A stretch of 64,000 bases of DNA from Kosmotoga arenicorallina S304. GTDB lineage: Bacteria; Thermotogota; Thermotogae; Petrotogales; Kosmotogaceae. Positions 63,079 to 64,000 of the stretch are shown one piece after another. Position numbers and translations under genes: made by a program. Under the pieces are notes generated by a model. It ran no database searches. It was not told the DNA's origin and saw only the letters and a list, made by a program, of their open reading frames with translations. Position 1 is the stretch's first letter, and each line of letters starts with the position of its first letter. The stretch is taken from the NCBI RefSeq assembly GCF_001636545.1, contig NZ_JFHK01000005.1:1-64000 (forward strand), in the 5' to 3' direction.

Positions 63079-64000
63079 ATGGCAAAGGTCTATTTTACTG
63101 ACTTAACAACAAAACCCGGCATAAATCTTTTGAAAAAACTCGAAGTATTGCTTGAAAAAGTGGAGATCGAAAAGATAATCAAAAAAGGGGATTTCACGGC
63201 AATTAAAATCCACTTTGGCGAATATGGGAATCTGGCATTCATCAGGCCTAATTTCGTACGGGTTGTTGTGGAAAAACTCAAAACAATTGATGCGAAAGCC
63301 TTTGTTACAGATGCAAATACCCTTTATCGGGGTAGCCGTTCAAATGCCATTGACCATCTGTGGACAGCCACCGCAAATGGATTTACTTCAGAAGTTGTAG
63401 GGGCCCCCATAATCATTGCGGACGGACTCAGAGGTAGTGATGAAGTGGAAGTTGAGGTAAATGGTAACTACGTTAAAAGGGCAAAGGTTTCCTCCGCAAT
63501 CGCGATGGCTGACTCCATAGTCGTGATGACACATTTTAAAGGCCATGAACAAACGGGCTTTGGAGGCACCTTAAAGAACGTGGGTATGGGAGCCGCTTCA
63601 CGTTCTGGGAAACTCGAACAGCATTCTACATCAAAACCCTATGTTAATGTTGAGAACTGCACCGGATGCAGCTTTTGCGCAAAGAACTGCCCGGTTGAAG
63701 CTATTGAAATTGTCAGAAAAATAGCAGTTATAGATTACGATAAGTGCATTGGATGCGGTCAGTGTATAGCTATGTGCAATTTTGGCGCAATGTTTCCCCG
63801 ATGGGACGAATCAAACGACATTCTCAGCAGAAAAATGGCAGAATACGCAAAAGCTGTTTTAAAGGAAAAGCCAGCTTTGTTTATTTCTTTTATCACGCAG
63901 GTATCGCCTGACTGTGACTGCTGGTCAATTAACAGACCACCCATAGTGCCTGATATCGGTATAGCAGTTAGTACAGACCCTGTTGCTCTGGACCAGGCTT
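63079..64000 (+). CDS. DUF362/ferredoxin protein (3' end beyond window)
   Basis: At least 307 aa, running past the right edge. A DUF362 region (KIHFGEYGNLAFIRPNF near residue 48; VVMTHFKGHEQTGFGGTLKNVGMG (bases 63523-63594)) is followed by a ferredoxin insert with two 4Fe-4S motifs, CTGCSFCAKNCP near 195 and CIGCGQCIAMC near 223. The remaining DUF362 part continues with IAVSTDPVALDQ. Family members are redox proteins of unknown substrate. ATG at 63079 with GGGGGAG upstream. Confidence 0.85.
   Translation, partial: MAKVYFTDLTTKPGINLLKKLEVLLEKVEIEKIIKKGDFTAIKIHFGEYGNLAFIRPNFVRVVVEKLKTIDAKAFVTDANTLYRGSRSNAIDHLWTATANGFTSEVVGAPIIIADGLRGSDEVEVEVNGNYVKRAKVSSAIAMADSIVVMTHFKGHEQTGFGGTLKNVGMGAASRSGKLEQHSTSKPYVNVENCTGCSFCAKNCPVEAIEIVRKIAVIDYDKCIGCGQCIAMCNFGAMFPRWDESNDILSRKMAEYAKAVLKEKPALFISFITQVSPDCDCWSINRPPIVPDIGIAVSTDPVALDQA

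Overview
The window looks like an ordinary chromosomal segment of a member of the Thermotogota, most likely the Kosmotoga/Mesotoga lineage. The pointers are a Gram-positive-type PolC in a cell that also encodes outer-membrane-like proteins, a short SLH/coiled-coil/membrane-anchor protein of the Omp-alpha type, a six-gene Rnf operon, split GlgC/GlgD, and moderate AT-richness. The genus assignment is an inference from gene content; no 16S gene is present. There are no CRISPR arrays, insertion sequences, phage genes or rRNA genes.

Layout. 1-5.4 kb (minus strand): clpC, then a spacer of decayed repeats, then dnaK-hsp20, i.e. a proteostasis block. 5.6-7.5 kb (plus): a PhoU-like protein with a PiT phosphate transporter. 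7.6-13.4 kb (minus): ruvC-polC-divergent sliding clamp. 13.6-19.0 kb (minus): a tightly packed operon holB-PSP1-transketolase-rnc-radical SAM. 19.1-26.7 kb (plus): ndk, an RlmI-type methyltransferase, a zinc phospholipase-like protein, glgD-glgC, a small membrane protein, a UshA-type nucleotidase and a second radical SAM protein. 26.7-31.6 kb (plus): rnfCDGEAB. 31.6-37.3 kb (plus): dxr-rseP-ispG, lactate dehydrogenase and a PEGA protein. 37.5-42.1 kb (plus): a DMT permease, then a two-component system with a methyltransferase/acyltransferase fusion. 42.1-45.8 kb: two tandem CofE-like ligases, tRNA-Cys, a frameshifted THEP1-type NTPase, the SLH protein and tRNA-Gln. 45.8-54.3 kb (mostly minus): comF, a DinG-like helicase, tRNA-Leu, a surE-def-fmt operon ending in a small HMA-fold protein, an HD hydrolase, and small genes for acylphosphatase, LUD and SCP2 proteins. 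54.4-64 kb: GH31 glucosidase, an outer-membrane-type metalloprotease, an ECF S component, a DMT permease, a secreted GH13 amylase, a cold-shock protein and a DUF362 ferredoxin that runs off the end.

Together the genes describe an anaerobic, saccharolytic fermenter. Alpha-glucans are attacked by the GH13 and GH31 enzymes and stored through GlgC/GlgD. Lactate dehydrogenase and Rnf handle reducing equivalents and ion motive force, and the MEP pathway supplies isoprenoids.

The least ordinary items are: the divergent clamp beside PolC; the two radical SAM proteins that could form a two-subunit lipoate synthase; an RnfB whose ferredoxin part seems replaced by a second Fe-S domain; the methyltransferase-PlsC-zinc ribbon fusion; the tandem CofE paralogues; a THEP1 gene broken exactly at a perfect -1 slippery heptamer; and a family of decayed repeats around clpC, including a 15-bp tandem array with a 60-bp higher-order period.
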